The notes: generated by a model not told the origin, from the sequence alone. A stretch of 64,000 bases of DNA from Hyphomicrobiaceae bacterium (GCA_041397645.1 JAWKWE010000004.1:1922001-1986000); one strand, 5' to 3'. Shown: positions 1-8,720, counted from the stretch's first letter. Numbers and translations are program-made.

Positions 1-37
1 GTGCTCCGCGCTTGGCGGCGGCTCTTTTGGGAGGGCC

Positions 38-1876
38 TCAGGTCGGCGCGGGTCGCTTCGTTTTCGCCTCAGCCTCAGCCTTGGCCAGTTTTGCCTCCTC
101 GGCGGCGTCCTCGCGCAGCAATTGCTCCAAGGTTGCAGCATCGCTGCGGGCCTTCTGTTGGAGCTTCTCGATATCCGAAGCGAGGGAATAGTCGTCGAAC
201 AGGCGGCGCTCGTCGTGGGTGCGAAAGGTCTTGACGATACGGTCCGCCGACCGGTCAGAATATCCAAGCCCCTTCAGCAACTGGAGCGTAATGTCCAGCG
301 CGGACAAGAATGTCTCGCGGCGCAAGTTGCGAATGCCCAGGTCCAGGAGCCTATGGGCGTGAGCACGGTCTCGCGCACGGGCATAGATCGGCACATGCGG
401 GTAATTGCGCTGTACGAACTCAGCGATGCGCAACGAAGCCTCAACATCGTCGATGGCCAACACGAATGCGCGCGCCTTGCCGATCTGTGCTGCTGCCAGA
501 ACCTCAGGGCGGCTGGCGTCGCCATAAAACGCCTGCGAGCCGAACCGGCGCACAAGCTCTACCTGCTCCAAAGACTTTTCGAGCGCGGTGAACGGGATGG
601 ACTTGGCGCGTAGAATGCGCGCGATGATTTGCCCGAAGCGGCCAAACCCGGCGATCACCACATGCGCTTCCTGATCGGGCATGGTGTCGTAGGCGCGGGT
701 CTGGGCGGAAATCGGCTTGCCGAACAGCATTCGTTCCAAGGCCAGAAGCAGTGGCGTCAAAACCATCGACAACGTAATGGTGACAGCGAGAAGTTCGGCT
801 GCTCCGGGCCGCAATACGCCGCCGGCCTGGCCCGCCGACAGCAACACGAAGGCGAATTCGCCGCCTTGCGCCAAAGCCAACGCCAGACGTCGTGAAGGTC
901 CCGCCTCCAACCCTTGCCAACGCCCCAGCCCAAACAAGATGACCGCCTTTATTGCCATCAGGAGCAGCGTCAGCCCGACGATGGCTGCAGGGCGTGAAAG
1001 CAATAGACCCAGGTTGAGCGACATGCCGATAGCGGTAAAGAACATGCCCAGCAACAGCCCTTCAAAGGGCGCGATATCGGCCTCCAGCTGATGACGGTAG
1101 ATACTCTCGGCCAGCAGCGCGCCTGCGATGAACGATCCGAGCGAGGCCGATAATCCTGCTTGTTGCATGACGAGTGCAACGCCGACGACGACGAGCAACG
1201 CCGCAGCCGTCATCGCCTCTGGTACCTTCGAGAGCGCAACAACGCGCAGCAATGCGTTGATCACGTAGCGACCAATAACGATCACAAGTACGATGGTGGC
1301 GAGCGCCTTGCCGAACGCCAACAGATTGATCTCAGCTTCGCCCACTCCGCCTTCTACGACGCTCAAAGCGAAAAACGGCGTCAACGCGATAAGCGGAATG
1401 GCGGCGATATCCTGAAAAAGAAGGACTGCAAAACCGAGGCGTCCGTGACGGGTCGCAAGTTCTCCGTTTTCCTCCATCACCTGAAGGGCGAAAGCTGTCG
1501 AAGATAGCGCCAACGCCGAGCCTGCAAACAGCGCTGGCTTCCAACTGCTCCCCAGCGCAATTCCGATCAGAGCGAGCACGAACGCCGTCAAGAATACCTG
1601 CACAGCGCCAAGCCCGAAGATCGCCTGCCGCATGGCCCACAGACGCTTGGGGCGAAGCTCAAGACCAATGAGAAACAGCAGCATGACGACGCCAAAATCG
1701 GCGACTTCGCGCAGTTCCTTGGCATCGTGCGCGTTGAAGACCTGGCCTAGTCCGAAAGGTCCGAGCAAAACGCCTGCCCCCAGGTAGCCCAGCACCGCCG
1801 CCATACCCAGCGCACGCGCCAGTGTTGCTGCGACCACCAACGCCGTGAGCATGATCGCAATCTGTGTCAAATCCAT
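38..1876 (-). CDS. CPA2-family monovalent cation:proton antiporter (KefB/KefC-like) with TrkA-N domain
   Basis: The 612-residue product has an N-terminal antiporter domain of about 12 hydrophobic segments (residues 5-380) followed by a cytoplasmic nucleotide-binding TrkA-N/RCK domain (about 403-525). That domain begins with the Rossmann motif GFGRFGQIIAR. Proteins of this build exchange K+ (or Na+) for protons across the inner membrane, and the RCK domain gates them in response to NAD(H) or ligands. The last 70 residues are charged and lysine/alanine-rich. The ATG start follows a good ribosome binding site, GAGGGAT. Length fits KefB/KefC/YbaL relatives; I cannot tell which ion or whether glutathione regulates it. 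It stands alone, with no KefF/KefG partner nearby. Family call is firm; substrate is inference. Confidence 0.92.
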   Translation of the reverse strand: MDLTQIAIMLTALVVAATLARALGMAAVLGYLGAGVLLGPFGLGQVFNAHDAKELREVADFGVVMLLFLIGLELRPKRLWAMRQAIFGLGAVQVFLTAFVLALIGIALGSSWKPALFAGSALALSSTAFALQVMEENGELATRHGRLGFAVLLFQDIAAIPLIALTPFFALSVVEGGVGEAEINLLAFGKALATIVLVIVIGRYVINALLRVVALSKVPEAMTAAALLVVVGVALVMQQAGLSASLGSFIAGALLAESIYRHQLEADIAPFEGLLLGMFFTAIGMSLNLGLLLSRPAAIVGLTLLLMAIKAVILFGLGRWQGLEAGPSRRLALALAQGGEFAFVLLSAGQAGGVLRPGAAELLAVTITLSMVLTPLLLALERMLFGKPISAQTRAYDTMPDQEAHVVIAGFGRFGQIIARILRAKSIPFTALEKSLEQVELVRRFGSQAFYGDASRPEVLAAAQIGKARAFVLAIDDVEASLRIAEFVQRNYPHVPIYARARDRAHAHRLLDLGIRNLRRETFLSALDITLQLLKGLGYSDRSADRIVKTFRTHDERRLFDDYSLASDIEKLQQKARSDAATLEQLLREDAAEEAKLAKAEAEAKTKRPAPT

Positions 1877-2177
1877 CGTAATCCCTCAGAGCGGCCCGCG
1901 CCGCTTGCTAAGAAATAACGGCAGTCTGCAGCAATCCAAAGCCCCTTCGCTCGCGTGTCATTGGCGCGCCGACACCGGATCTAGAAACATAGCGGTCTTT
2001 TGATATTTACTTCGATGCGACCCACCGCCCTTAGTCCCACCGAGACGGTAACGAAGACTGAAGAGCAATCCGTTCGTCCCGTTGCCTGCGTTCCGAAAAT
2101 CCGGTTCAATTTGCTTTTGCTCTCAACGAAGCATTCGGGCCAGTTCGGCATCGAATGCTGAAGATTAGGACGACCCG
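1877..2177. other. intergenic region between divergent genes
   Basis: About 300 bases between the antiporter gene (leftward) and the SDR gene (rightward). It must carry both promoters, but I could not pick out a convincing -35/-10 pair, operator or structured RNA, and no small gene is supported. Confidence 0.5.
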
Positions 2178-2972
2178 ATGGACGTGGCACGTCCTTGGAA
2201 AACAGTTTGGATCACTGGAGCCAGCTCCGGCATCGGCCGCGAGCTGGCGTTGCGGCTTGCCCAGCGCGGCGTCACGGTGGCAGCAACAGCGCGCTCGGTC
2301 GAGAAGCTGCAAGAGCTGCAAGCGCAAAACCCTCTCATCAAGCCCTATCCCGGCGACGTCACCGATGCCGCTGGGATCGCGGCCACCTTTGCTACCATTG
2401 AAAAAGATCTCGGGCCCGTGGATCTTGCGGTACTCAACGCCGGCATTTGGAAGGGCATGCTGATCTCCGATTTTTCCGCTGAGCGCGGCAAGCAGACCAT
2501 GGCGGTCAACTATTTCGGCGTGCTGCATGCGCTCGAACCTGCGATGGCATCCTTCGTCGCACGAGGGCGTGGGCATCTTGCAATCGTTTCGTCGGTCGCC
2601 GGTTTCAGAGGCATGATGAAAGGCGCCGCGTATGCGCCGACGAAGTCCGCTCTCATTTCGTTGTGCGAGTCGCTTTATCCGCACCTGATGCGCAAAGGCG
2701 TGCAACTCACGCTCATCAATCCGGGCTACATCGAAACGCCGATGACTGCATCCGGAAACTGGCCCAAGCCCTTCATCATCCCAGTCGAGCAGGCCGCCAA
2801 AACGATCTTATCGGGGCTAGCCAAGGGCAAGTACGAGATCGTGTTCCCCTGGCGCATGGCACTCGTTATGAAGTCGCTGCGCATCCTGCCGAACTGGGCG
2901 TTCTTTCGCCTCATCAACATCGGCATCAATCGCGGCGGCACGGGTGAACCGCCGACGACATCGCAACTCTGA
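2178..2972 (+). CDS. SDR-family NAD(P)-dependent oxidoreductase
   Basis: A 264-residue classical short-chain dehydrogenase/reductase. The cofactor motif TGASSGIG is at residues 13-20, the NAG motif at 87-89, the catalytic Ser at about 138-139 and the YxxxK pair at Y152 and K156, so the catalytic set is complete. An Arg after strand 2 (TARS, residue 39) favours NADPH, which is inference. The substrate is unknown. The C-terminal hydrophobic stretch (about 225-250) is typical of the membrane-leaning subgroup that acts on lipids or quinone-like compounds, but nothing nearby fixes a pathway. It is a single gene between the antiporter and a small exported protein. Confidence 0.93.
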   Translation: MDVARPWKTVWITGASSGIGRELALRLAQRGVTVAATARSVEKLQELQAQNPLIKPYPGDVTDAAGIAATFATIEKDLGPVDLAVLNAGIWKGMLISDFSAERGKQTMAVNYFGVLHALEPAMASFVARGRGHLAIVSSVAGFRGMMKGAAYAPTKSALISLCESLYPHLMRKGVQLTLINPGYIETPMTASGNWPKPFIIPVEQAAKTILSGLAKGKYEIVFPWRMALVMKSLRILPNWAFFRLINIGINRGGTGEPPTTSQL

Positions 2973-3200
2973 CGCACCGCGCGGTTCGCACACGCATCTC
3001 GACAGCGATCTCAAGAATTCGGAAATAATCCTTCACGTTGCGCTAACCTTAACGCGTTCTTAACCAAGGTTGCTGCATCCTCAACTCATGCCGGCGCTTG
3101 AGGGAACAGAAGCCAACACTCTCCCACCCTCACAGCCCGGTAGAATGCAAGAGCGAAGTATCGTCACCCATTTTTTGTTCTAGCGTACCGAGGTGGTCCG

Positions 3201-3440
3201 ATGACTTACGAAGCACTCTCCCGTGCACTTGCCTACGTCTCCTGCCTAACGAGCATGACACTGTTCGCCACGTCGATGGCCATAGCGGCGGTCAACGTGG
3301 GAAGCCTCAGCCCGCCCGGGGCCTGCGGATCCAACGTCTGTACTGCGCTTGTGGTGCAAACCGAAGATCTCAGTCCCGTCTCGGCAAATGGTTCCCACAT
3401 TGAAGCGGTCGCAACAGCACTCTGGCAGAAGAAGATCTAA
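3201..3440 (+). CDS. small putative exported protein, unknown function
   Basis: A 79-residue product starting at ATG after an AGGTGG ribosome binding site. Residues 8-29 are hydrophobic and end in an Ala-rich stretch like a signal peptide. The short mature part holds two Cys (GACGSNVC) that could form a disulphide. No domain is recognised. Small size and the lack of a known family keep confidence moderate; it could be a chance ORF. Confidence 0.42.
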   Translation: MTYEALSRALAYVSCLTSMTLFATSMAIAAVNVGSLSPPGACGSNVCTALVVQTEDLSPVSANGSHIEAVATALWQKKI

Positions 3441-3594
3441 CGAGAGGATCTGACGACGTAAGCGGCTTTCACATCGATGCGCGCACATCGCTCAGAAAGC
3501 CGATCCACGAAAGCGCTTCTCGTGTTTTGAAGGAAAATAGTCCGGCCGCACTCACCGGGCTCTAGACTAAAAAACACGGCAAGCATCCGGTAAG

Positions 3595-3620
3595 GAGCGC
3601 GGGGTAGCTAACCCGCGCTC
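3595..3620 (-). terminator. intrinsic terminator after kdsA
   Basis: Perfect 9-bp inverted repeat GAGCGCGGG/CCCGCGCTC with an 8-base loop, eight bases beyond the kdsA stop. On the kdsA strand it is followed within about 15 bases by a run of T (AAAAAA at about 3569-3574 on the + strand). A C+T tract also follows it on the + strand, so it may work in both directions. Confidence 0.6.
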
Positions 3621-3628
3621 TTTCCATT

Positions 3629-4507
3629 TTAGGCAACCGATGGCAGTTTCTTGACGACGCGATCGACCGCCTGAAGCTCGCGCACGAGCTGCGCAAAATC
3701 CTTCAGCGGCACCATGTTGGGCCCGTCCGATGGCGCGTTGTCGGGATCTTGATGTGTCTCGATGAAAAGTCCCGCGACGCCGACGGCCACGGCCGCGCGC
3801 GCCAGAACCGGCACAAAGCGTCGGTCGCCTCCCGACGACGTTCCTTGCCCGCCGGGTTGCTGAACCGCATGCGTTGCATCGAAGATGACCGGCGCTCCGG
3901 TCTCCGCCATCTGCGGCAAGCCCCGCATGTCGACCACGAGCGTGTTGTAACCAAAGCTCGAGCCGCGCTCGGTGACCAGCACATTCGGATTGCCGCTTCC
4001 GGTCACCTTGGCGACGACGTTCTTCATATCCCACGGCGCGAGGAACTGACCCTTCTTGATCTTGACCACGCGCCCTGTATTGGCCGCTGCGATCAGCAGA
4101 TCCGTCTGGCGACAGAGGAACGCGGGGATCTGCAGGATGTCGACAACCTCGGCGACGGGCGCGCACTGGCCCACCTCATGCACGTCGGTGACGACGGGGA
4201 GGCCGAGGCTCTCGCGAATTTCGGCAAATACAGGAAGCGCGCCCTTGAGGCCGATACCCCGTTTGCCAGTCAGGGACGTGCGGTTTGCCTTGTCGAAGGA
4301 TGCCTTGAAGACCAGGCCGCATCCGAGCCCCGCAGCGATCTCTTTGAGAGCGCTCGCCATCTCCATGGCATGTGCCCGGCTTTCCATCTGGCAAGGGCCT
4401 GCGAGCAAGGCAATTGGCAGATCGTTGCCAAAGACGACTTCGCCCGCCCTAACGTGAGCGTTCGGCTTAATCTCGGCTTTCGACGGTGAAGACACTGGTT
4501 TGTTCAT
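3629..4507 (-). CDS. kdsA: 3-deoxy-8-phosphooctulonate synthase (KDO-8-P synthase)
   Basis: Condenses phosphoenolpyruvate with arabinose 5-phosphate to give KDO 8-phosphate, for the inner core of lipopolysaccharide. The 292-residue product from the chosen ATG at 4507 matches the family length (about 280); the frame stays open 27 codons further upstream without family similarity. Signature stretches AGPCQMES, KASFDKANR, DATHAVQQPGG and the final ETHQDP...SDG are all present. Cys39 in AGPC sits where the metal-independent E. coli enzyme has Asn, so this should be a metal-dependent (class II) enzyme, with the His of DATH and the Glu/Asp of ETHQDP..SDG as likely other ligands (inference by homology to the Aquifex enzyme). 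It is a single gene here, not in the usual pyrG-kdsA-eno string. Confidence 0.97.
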   Translation of the reverse strand: MNKPVSSPSKAEIKPNAHVRAGEVVFGNDLPIALLAGPCQMESRAHAMEMASALKEIAAGLGCGLVFKASFDKANRTSLTGKRGIGLKGALPVFAEIRESLGLPVVTDVHEVGQCAPVAEVVDILQIPAFLCRQTDLLIAAANTGRVVKIKKGQFLAPWDMKNVVAKVTGSGNPNVLVTERGSSFGYNTLVVDMRGLPQMAETGAPVIFDATHAVQQPGGQGTSSGGDRRFVPVLARAAVAVGVAGLFIETHQDPDNAPSDGPNMVPLKDFAQLVRELQAVDRVVKKLPSVA

Positions 4508-4600
4508 GCAGGTCTTATAGACCGGGGACGGGAACGACGCGAGAGCGAGAGATGGAGCATTGGGTTGACCGCTCGCCGCATCCAGCATGCCAGAAAATAA

Positions 4601-4626
4601 AAACGGCGGCTAAAGAGCCGCCGTTT
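4601..4626 (-). terminator. intrinsic terminator after first pqqA copy
   Basis: Perfect 11-bp inverted repeat AAACGGCGGCT/AGCCGCCGTTT with a 4-base loop, 24 bases beyond the pqqA stop. The strand of pqqA continues into TTATTTTC, giving a standard rho-independent terminator. Confidence 0.8.
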
Positions 4627-4650
4627 AAAGAACCAATCGGTTCGAAATCG

Positions 4651-4740
4651 TTAGATAACGTCGATCTCGGCCGGGAGGTAGCTCGTGACCTCAAGACCAA
4701 CTTCCTGCTCGCGAACTTCCGGCTTCATCCAGGTCTTCAT
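4651..4740 (-). CDS. pqqA: pyrroloquinoline quinone precursor peptide PqqA, copy 1
   Basis: A 29-residue peptide, MKTWMKPEVREQEVGLEV followed by TSYLPAEIDVI. PqqA is the ribosomal precursor of the redox cofactor PQQ: PqqE/PqqD cross-link a Glu to a Tyr three residues apart. Both are here, Glu17 and Tyr21 in the core E-V-T-S-Y, with the preceding Gly-Leu and the following A-E-I-D as in the Methylobacterium peptide. Start ATG follows a strong GGAGGA site, and a hairpin terminator follows the stop, so it is a monocistronic unit. A second copy at 8841-8930 differs at one residue (Thr8 for Glu8). No pqqB, C, D or E lies in this window, so both copies are away from the processing genes. Confidence 0.9.
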   Translation of the reverse strand: MKTWMKPEVREQEVGLEVTSYLPAEIDVI

Positions 4741-5131
4741 GATGTATCTCCTCCAAGAAATCTCTGACAGGGCACCGCCTGTTGACTAGTTACTTAGCGG
4801 TGTCTGCTGAAAATGACCAATCGAATTTCGATCGCGAAAGGCAAACTTTTTGTGATCGGTTCGCGGCATTGTTATACCGTTACATCAATGACTTATTCGT
4901 ATTGGCGCGAGAGACAAGGCGTGTTCTGATAGACGCCATTAAACCCCTCTCCGCGCTATCGAATTCAGTTTTATATGTGCCCCAACCGGCGCGGTTGTTA
5001 GGCCCTCTACCGGTAAATTTTCAGCCCGCCGAAAGGGCGAAGGTCTTCACATTCCCGCCATGGTATAGTTCGTTCGTCTGAGGCTGGACCATTTGAGTCC
5101 TGCTACACGATAACAACCACTGGGGAAGCAC
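4741..5131. other. AT-richer intergenic region upstream of pqqA copy 1
   Basis: About 390 bases, clearly richer in A/T than the neighbouring genes. It should hold the leftward pqqA promoter and the promoter of the small membrane protein at 5132. A 99-codon open frame on the + strand (4782-5081) has no ribosome binding site and no protein-like features and is not called. No structured RNA recognised. Confidence 0.5.
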
Positions 5132-5374
5132 ATGGAACAATTCGCTTGGCTACAGCCTGTCCTGATAGCCGCCGCCGTCGTTTTCGTCCTCGATTTGATC
5201 GGGAATCTGTTGTCGTTCTCGAATCGCTTCATGAACGCTCTTGTCACTGCGCTCGTGTTCGCAGTGCTGTTTGGAGGCCTGATCCACTTTGGCATCGTAC
5301 AGCTTGACGTGAAGACGGTACCGATGCCTGCCGCAACGGAGGCACCCGCTACAGCGCCAGCACCGGCTCAATAG
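5132..5374 (+). CDS. small two-helix membrane protein, unknown function
   Basis: An 80-residue product. Residues 6-26 and 34-56 form two hydrophobic helices with a short polar turn; the tail after residue 62 is Pro/Ala/Thr-rich and probably disordered. Start ATG follows GGGGAAG at good spacing. I recognise no family. It is transcribed away from pqqA copy 1. The clear ribosome binding site and membrane pattern support a real gene. Confidence 0.68.
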   Translation: MEQFAWLQPVLIAAAVVFVLDLIGNLLSFSNRFMNALVTALVFAVLFGGLIHFGIVQLDVKTVPMPAATEAPATAPAPAQ

Positions 5375-5444
5375 ACATCGGTCCCAAGGAATTTGAAGAT
5401 CAGTAATTGGATCCGCGCGATCTTAATCGGTCGTGCGGACCATT

Positions 5445-5726
5445 TCATTTATGAGCCTCAGCGCAGCCTTTGCGCGTCAAGACCTTCTCGATCATCTGGA
5501 CTTGCGTGCGCTGTGGCTCAGGCAAACCCTGAGCACCATCAGATGCCGGTTTGCAGGAGTTTGATTGCGAGCTGCCGGCCGTGCAAAAGCCGAACTCAGC
5601 AAAATAGCCGTCGCGGCGTTCTACAAGTTCCCCGCACGTCAGGCTGTCGTAGCCCATGGCATAAGCCGAGGTGCTGACGCAAATCAGCCAGCCCAAAGTC
5701 ATGAAGGCGTTTCGCAACAGGATCAT
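5445..5726 (-). CDS. small exported protein with YARHG-like motif
   Basis: A 93-residue product with a signal peptide (hydrophobic residues 4-22, likely cleavage after AYA at 21-23). The mature part starts with a stretch LTCGELVERRDGYFAEFGFC (residues 29-48). This resembles the YARHG extracellular repeat, in which a Leu-Cys-x-x-Leu segment precedes an Arg-Asn-x-Ile-(Y/F)-A-x-x-G-(Y/F)-C core; the match is by eye. Four Cys in the mature protein suggest disulphides. The ATG has a GGAG site seven bases upstream. Function unknown; it probably acts in the periplasm or at the surface. Confidence 0.65.
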   Translation of the reverse strand: MILLRNAFMTLGWLICVSTSAYAMGYDSLTCGELVERRDGYFAEFGFCTAGSSQSNSCKPASDGAQGLPEPQRTQVQMIEKVLTRKGCAEAHK

Positions 5727-5869
5727 CTCAAGACTCCACTACCTCTGGAAACCGCATCCGTGTGGACGTTGCCTTAAGACTGAATTCGCAGCAATCGCCT
5801 CGAACGTTACGGCCGCGGTATTGCTACTCGCGCGGTCGTCCGAGGCAAACTGATTGGAAGCTCTTGAAA

Positions 5870-6139
5870 TTAAGCGACGACCTTTTTCGCCACGACCTTA
5901 CCGCCTTGACGTTGAGCGCCTGCTCGACGTTGCGGCGACAGAAGCGAGCGGATCTCAGCCATCTCCGAGGGAGTCAGGCGGAAGCGTCGTTTGCGCCAAA
6001 ATTGCCAGCACGGTGTCAACTCGATCCAGTGCGCACCGTAGTAGTCGTAATACATACGGATGCGATCGCCCGCGCCGATCCGGGTCCAGATAAGAGCCTG
6101 CTGTTCGGCGTGATCTAGCTTCGACGACACGGTTCTCAC
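5870..6139 (-). CDS. hypothetical protein rich in aromatic residues
   Basis: An 89-residue frame starting at GTG. The centre (residues 28-54) is unusually rich in Tyr, Trp and Phe (YYDYYGAHWIELTPCWQFW) followed by a basic RKRRF patch, and then an amphipathic segment LTPSEMAEIRSLLSPQRR. The tail is basic and Ala/Val-rich. No signal peptide and no family recognised. An internal ATG at codon 29 is an alternative start, since the GTG has only a weak ribosome binding site. The patterned composition argues for a real gene. Confidence 0.5.
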   Translation of the reverse strand: MRTVSSKLDHAEQQALIWTRIGAGDRIRMYYDYYGAHWIELTPCWQFWRKRRFRLTPSEMAEIRSLLSPQRRAGAQRQGGKVVAKKVVA

Positions 6140-6400
6140 CCACTGGTTCGAGATCGTCAGACAAAACTGCTGTTAGTCCCGGAGTAGCGCCAAAGGGTTA
6201 ACAACGAGTAACGACGTGTCGTGGAATGAGACGTCGGCGCTGTACAGGTGCATCTGAGCGCCAGACCCGCCCCCTCGCCGCGTTTGAACCTCTCCCCTCA
6301 GCGACGCGACTGACGTTGCATGTTCCAGCCGGAACAGCGCGCGCACGGCCACCATGCGAGGTGTGGCCGGATCGGATTACAACCTATGAAAGGACTTCAG

Positions 6401-7297
6401 ATGGCCCTTATTCGTACCGTCGCCCGGCGCGCCGCCGGGCTGGGCGTGCTTGCTGCCGCCACAGCTCTCCTTGCCATCCCAACGACGTCAGCGCGCGCCG
6501 CGGATGCCTCTCCGCTTGGTGTTTGGGTTGACAACACGGGGCGTGGCGCCGTCGAGATCAAACCGTGTGGCGGTAATTCGCTATGTGGACATGTCGTATG
6601 GGTTCGCAGCGCCAAGGATCAAAGCGGCTGCGGTCGCCAGATTATTGGTGCGGCGCGGCCCATTGGACGCGGCAAGTACCAGGGCTGGATCTATTCACCC
6701 GAGAAGGGCAAACGATTCGACGTAGAATTTGCACCTTCCAGTGGGGGTAAGCTCCGCGTTACGGGCTTTGCCGGCATCCGCCTATTTTCGCAAACCATGT
6801 ACTGGACGCGCGCGGCTGATGACCTTGTCCGGTGCGGCAGCACACAGGAGGCAAAGACAACGACGCCGGCACCTGTCGAGGTGAAGGCCAAGGCAGCGCC
6901 TCAAAAACTCGCAGCCTCCGCCAAGTCCGAGACCGCACAAGCTAAAAAGCAGACGGCCAATACTGCCCCGTCCAAAGTCTCGGACAAGTCAGAAGACGCC
7001 ACCGCCTCGGCACCTGCGCCAAGTGCTGCTCCGCCCAAGAAGACGGCAGCGGTAGAGAACTCCTCGGATATCGATAGTGCCGCTGACGAACAGGATGCCC
7101 CTGCCGCCAACTCTGCGGCCGACGATCAAAGTACTGAAGAGGATGTGGCCGATGGCGGATCTGACGTAGGAGGATCGGATCTGTCCAATCTCAACCTTGG
7201 CGGACTCAAGCTCGACAAGGTCATCTCGCGTGCAGACGGCAAGTGCAAACTCGACCTACCGTGGGTCAAGATCCGCTTCGACTGCAAGGATCTTTGA
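6401..7297 (+). CDS. exported DUF2147-domain protein with long disordered tail
   Basis: A 298-residue product from the ATG at 6401, preceded by AAAGGA; the frame is open further upstream but without family features. A signal peptide (residues 1-34, cleavage near ARA-AD) is followed by a DUF2147 domain (about 38-146): it opens with the typical P-L-G-V-W sequence and has the core GWIYSPEKGKRF and a Cys at the end. DUF2147 proteins are periplasmic, of unknown function. From residue 150 to about 265 the protein is a low-complexity Ala/Lys/Ser/Glu tail, and it ends in a short conserved-looking segment (about 270-298) with Leu repeats and two Cys (GKCKLDLPWVKIRFDCKDL). Most DUF2147 proteins are about 130-150 residues and lack both parts. 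Confidence 0.85.
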   Translation: MALIRTVARRAAGLGVLAAATALLAIPTTSARAADASPLGVWVDNTGRGAVEIKPCGGNSLCGHVVWVRSAKDQSGCGRQIIGAARPIGRGKYQGWIYSPEKGKRFDVEFAPSSGGKLRVTGFAGIRLFSQTMYWTRAADDLVRCGSTQEAKTTTPAPVEVKAKAAPQKLAASAKSETAQAKKQTANTAPSKVSDKSEDATASAPAPSAAPPKKTAAVENSSDIDSAADEQDAPAANSAADDQSTEEDVADGGSDVGGSDLSNLNLGGLKLDKVISRADGKCKLDLPWVKIRFDCKDL

Positions 7298-7377
7298 TTG
7301 CTCACGTCAATTAAGCGATGCGAACCAGCTTGCGAGCCGGCCCTGAACGAGGGTCGGCTCGCGTGTTCTCCGTGAGG

Positions 7378-8601
7378 TCAGAAGGGCAGGAAAATGGACG
7401 AGTCCAGCTGTCGTCCTTTGGTCTCCGGGTGTTTTGGCTTGTATTCCTTTGGCTTGGCTTCGGCCCGCGGGGGAGCTGCGACCGGAGCCTTGCCCGGCTG
7501 TTCAGAGCCTGCCTGTTCCGATGCCTCTTGATCGAGGCTCACGGCTTGCGCGGCTGGCTTTGGCGATGCAGCCGGAGCGGCAGTCTTTGGTGATGCAGCT
7601 GCTGGGGCGGCGGCCTTCTTTGGCACAACTGGCGCTGCCGTAACGGCGAGAGACCGCTTGGCTTCTGTCGAGGGAATGGCAACGCCCGCTAAAGCATCCT
7701 TCAAATTGCGCGCCGCTTGATGGGCTTGCTCCAGCGTCTTGTTGGCGGCAGCCAACTCACCGGAAAGCCTTTGCACTTCGGCGCGCGCTGCGTCGCGCTC
7801 GGCTACGGCGTGCTCGGCTTCGGACAGCGATTTGCGCGCGGCGGCCAATTCGCCGGACATTTTTTCCAAGCCCGCGCGCGCCGTATCACGCTCCTGGGCT
7901 GCATTCTTGCTTTCCTCGATAGCCTTACGAGCAGTTTCGAGATCAGCTGAAAGCTTGCTCACTTGTTCGCGAGCCGCATCGCGTTCTTGGGCGTCTGCCC
8001 GGGCTTGAGCGAGCCCAGCGCGGGCCGCTTCGAGCTCACTTGTCAGCCTGACCACGTCCTGATGCGCGGTTTCGCGATCGCCCGCGGTGGACTTGGCTTC
8101 GATAAGGGACCGGCGGGCCTCTTCGAGCTGGTCTGAAAGCTTCTTGATTTGGGCCTTCGCCTCATCCTGCTCTTGTGCGGCATCCGCAGCGCCGCCAGGC
8201 TTTGAAGGGGCAGCTGCCTTATGAGCAGCTTCCAATTCGCCAGCAAGCTGATGCGACTCGACCCTTGCAGCGTCGCGCTCACGTTCAGCATCTGCAAGCT
8301 CGCGCTTTAACTTTGCAACGGTCTCATCGGATGACGCCGCTTCGCCTGCGCTGCTATTAGAGCCTGTATCGCGACCACCTGATCGCGTGAGCTTGTCTTC
8401 GGCCACAAGTGCCCGGCGCTCGGCGGCCTCAGCCTTGAGCCGCGTCTCTTCCAATCTTTGATGGGTGCTTTGGGAGTGCTCGGCGAGTGTTGTCAGGTCG
8501 GATTTTAGCGCCGACAACTGCATGCCTTGCCAGACCGCGAGCGTGCCCAACAGCAAGCTCGCGACCGCCAAAAAGTAAATCAATCCCGCGCGTAGTAGCA
8601 T
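7378..8601 (-). CDS. membrane-anchored coiled-coil protein with 31-residue repeats
   Basis: A 407-residue product from the ATG at 8601 (site GGCGGGGG just before it); a TTG ten codons upstream is possible. One N-terminal hydrophobic helix (residues 2-27) anchors a long coiled coil reaching to about residue 310. Residues 144-298 are five exact 31-residue units of the pattern ERDAAR-x4-LS-x-EL-x-AAR-x-SL-x-EA, preceded by a degenerate sixth. The C-terminal 90 residues are Ala/Pro/Lys-rich and probably disordered. The layout resembles envelope-spanning or scaffold proteins, but I know no family for it. It is monocistronic and lies just before the second pqqA copy on the same strand. Confidence 0.8.
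   Translation of the reverse strand: MLLRAGLIYFLAVASLLLGTLAVWQGMQLSALKSDLTTLAEHSQSTHQRLEETRLKAEAAERRALVAEDKLTRSGGRDTGSNSSAGEAASSDETVAKLKRELADAERERDAARVESHQLAGELEAAHKAAAPSKPGGAADAAQEQDEAKAQIKKLSDQLEEARRSLIEAKSTAGDRETAHQDVVRLTSELEAARAGLAQARADAQERDAAREQVSKLSADLETARKAIEESKNAAQERDTARAGLEKMSGELAAARKSLSEAEHAVAERDAARAEVQRLSGELAAANKTLEQAHQAARNLKDALAGVAIPSTEAKRSLAVTAAPVVPKKAAAPAAASPKTAAPAASPKPAAQAVSLDQEASEQAGSEQPGKAPVAAPPRAEAKPKEYKPKHPETKGRQLDSSIFLPF
7708..8172 (-). repeat. five tandem 93-bp coding repeats (31 residues each)
   Basis: Within the coiled-coil gene, five adjoining 31-codon units begin with EQDEAK, DRETAH, ERDAAR, ERDTAR and ERDAAR in that order. All have equal length with no gap. Leu/Ser near position 12-13 and the triplet AAR (once EAR, once TAR, once AAN) near position 18-20 recur. 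DNA identity is partial, so the units have diverged. Confidence 0.85.
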
Positions 8602-8720
8602 CCCCCGCCAATCCGCTCGAAAACACCCCAAAAATCAACGGCCTAAAACTAACTGCGCCGCAAAATGCTGGCAAGCATGGCGACCGCGCGACGTCAGCAA
8701 TGTGGGGATAAAGGCAAAAA

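Noticed and set aside
4782..5081. 99-codon rightward frame upstream of pqqA copy 1
   Set aside because: AT-rich, no ribosome binding site, no protein features; more likely promoter region.
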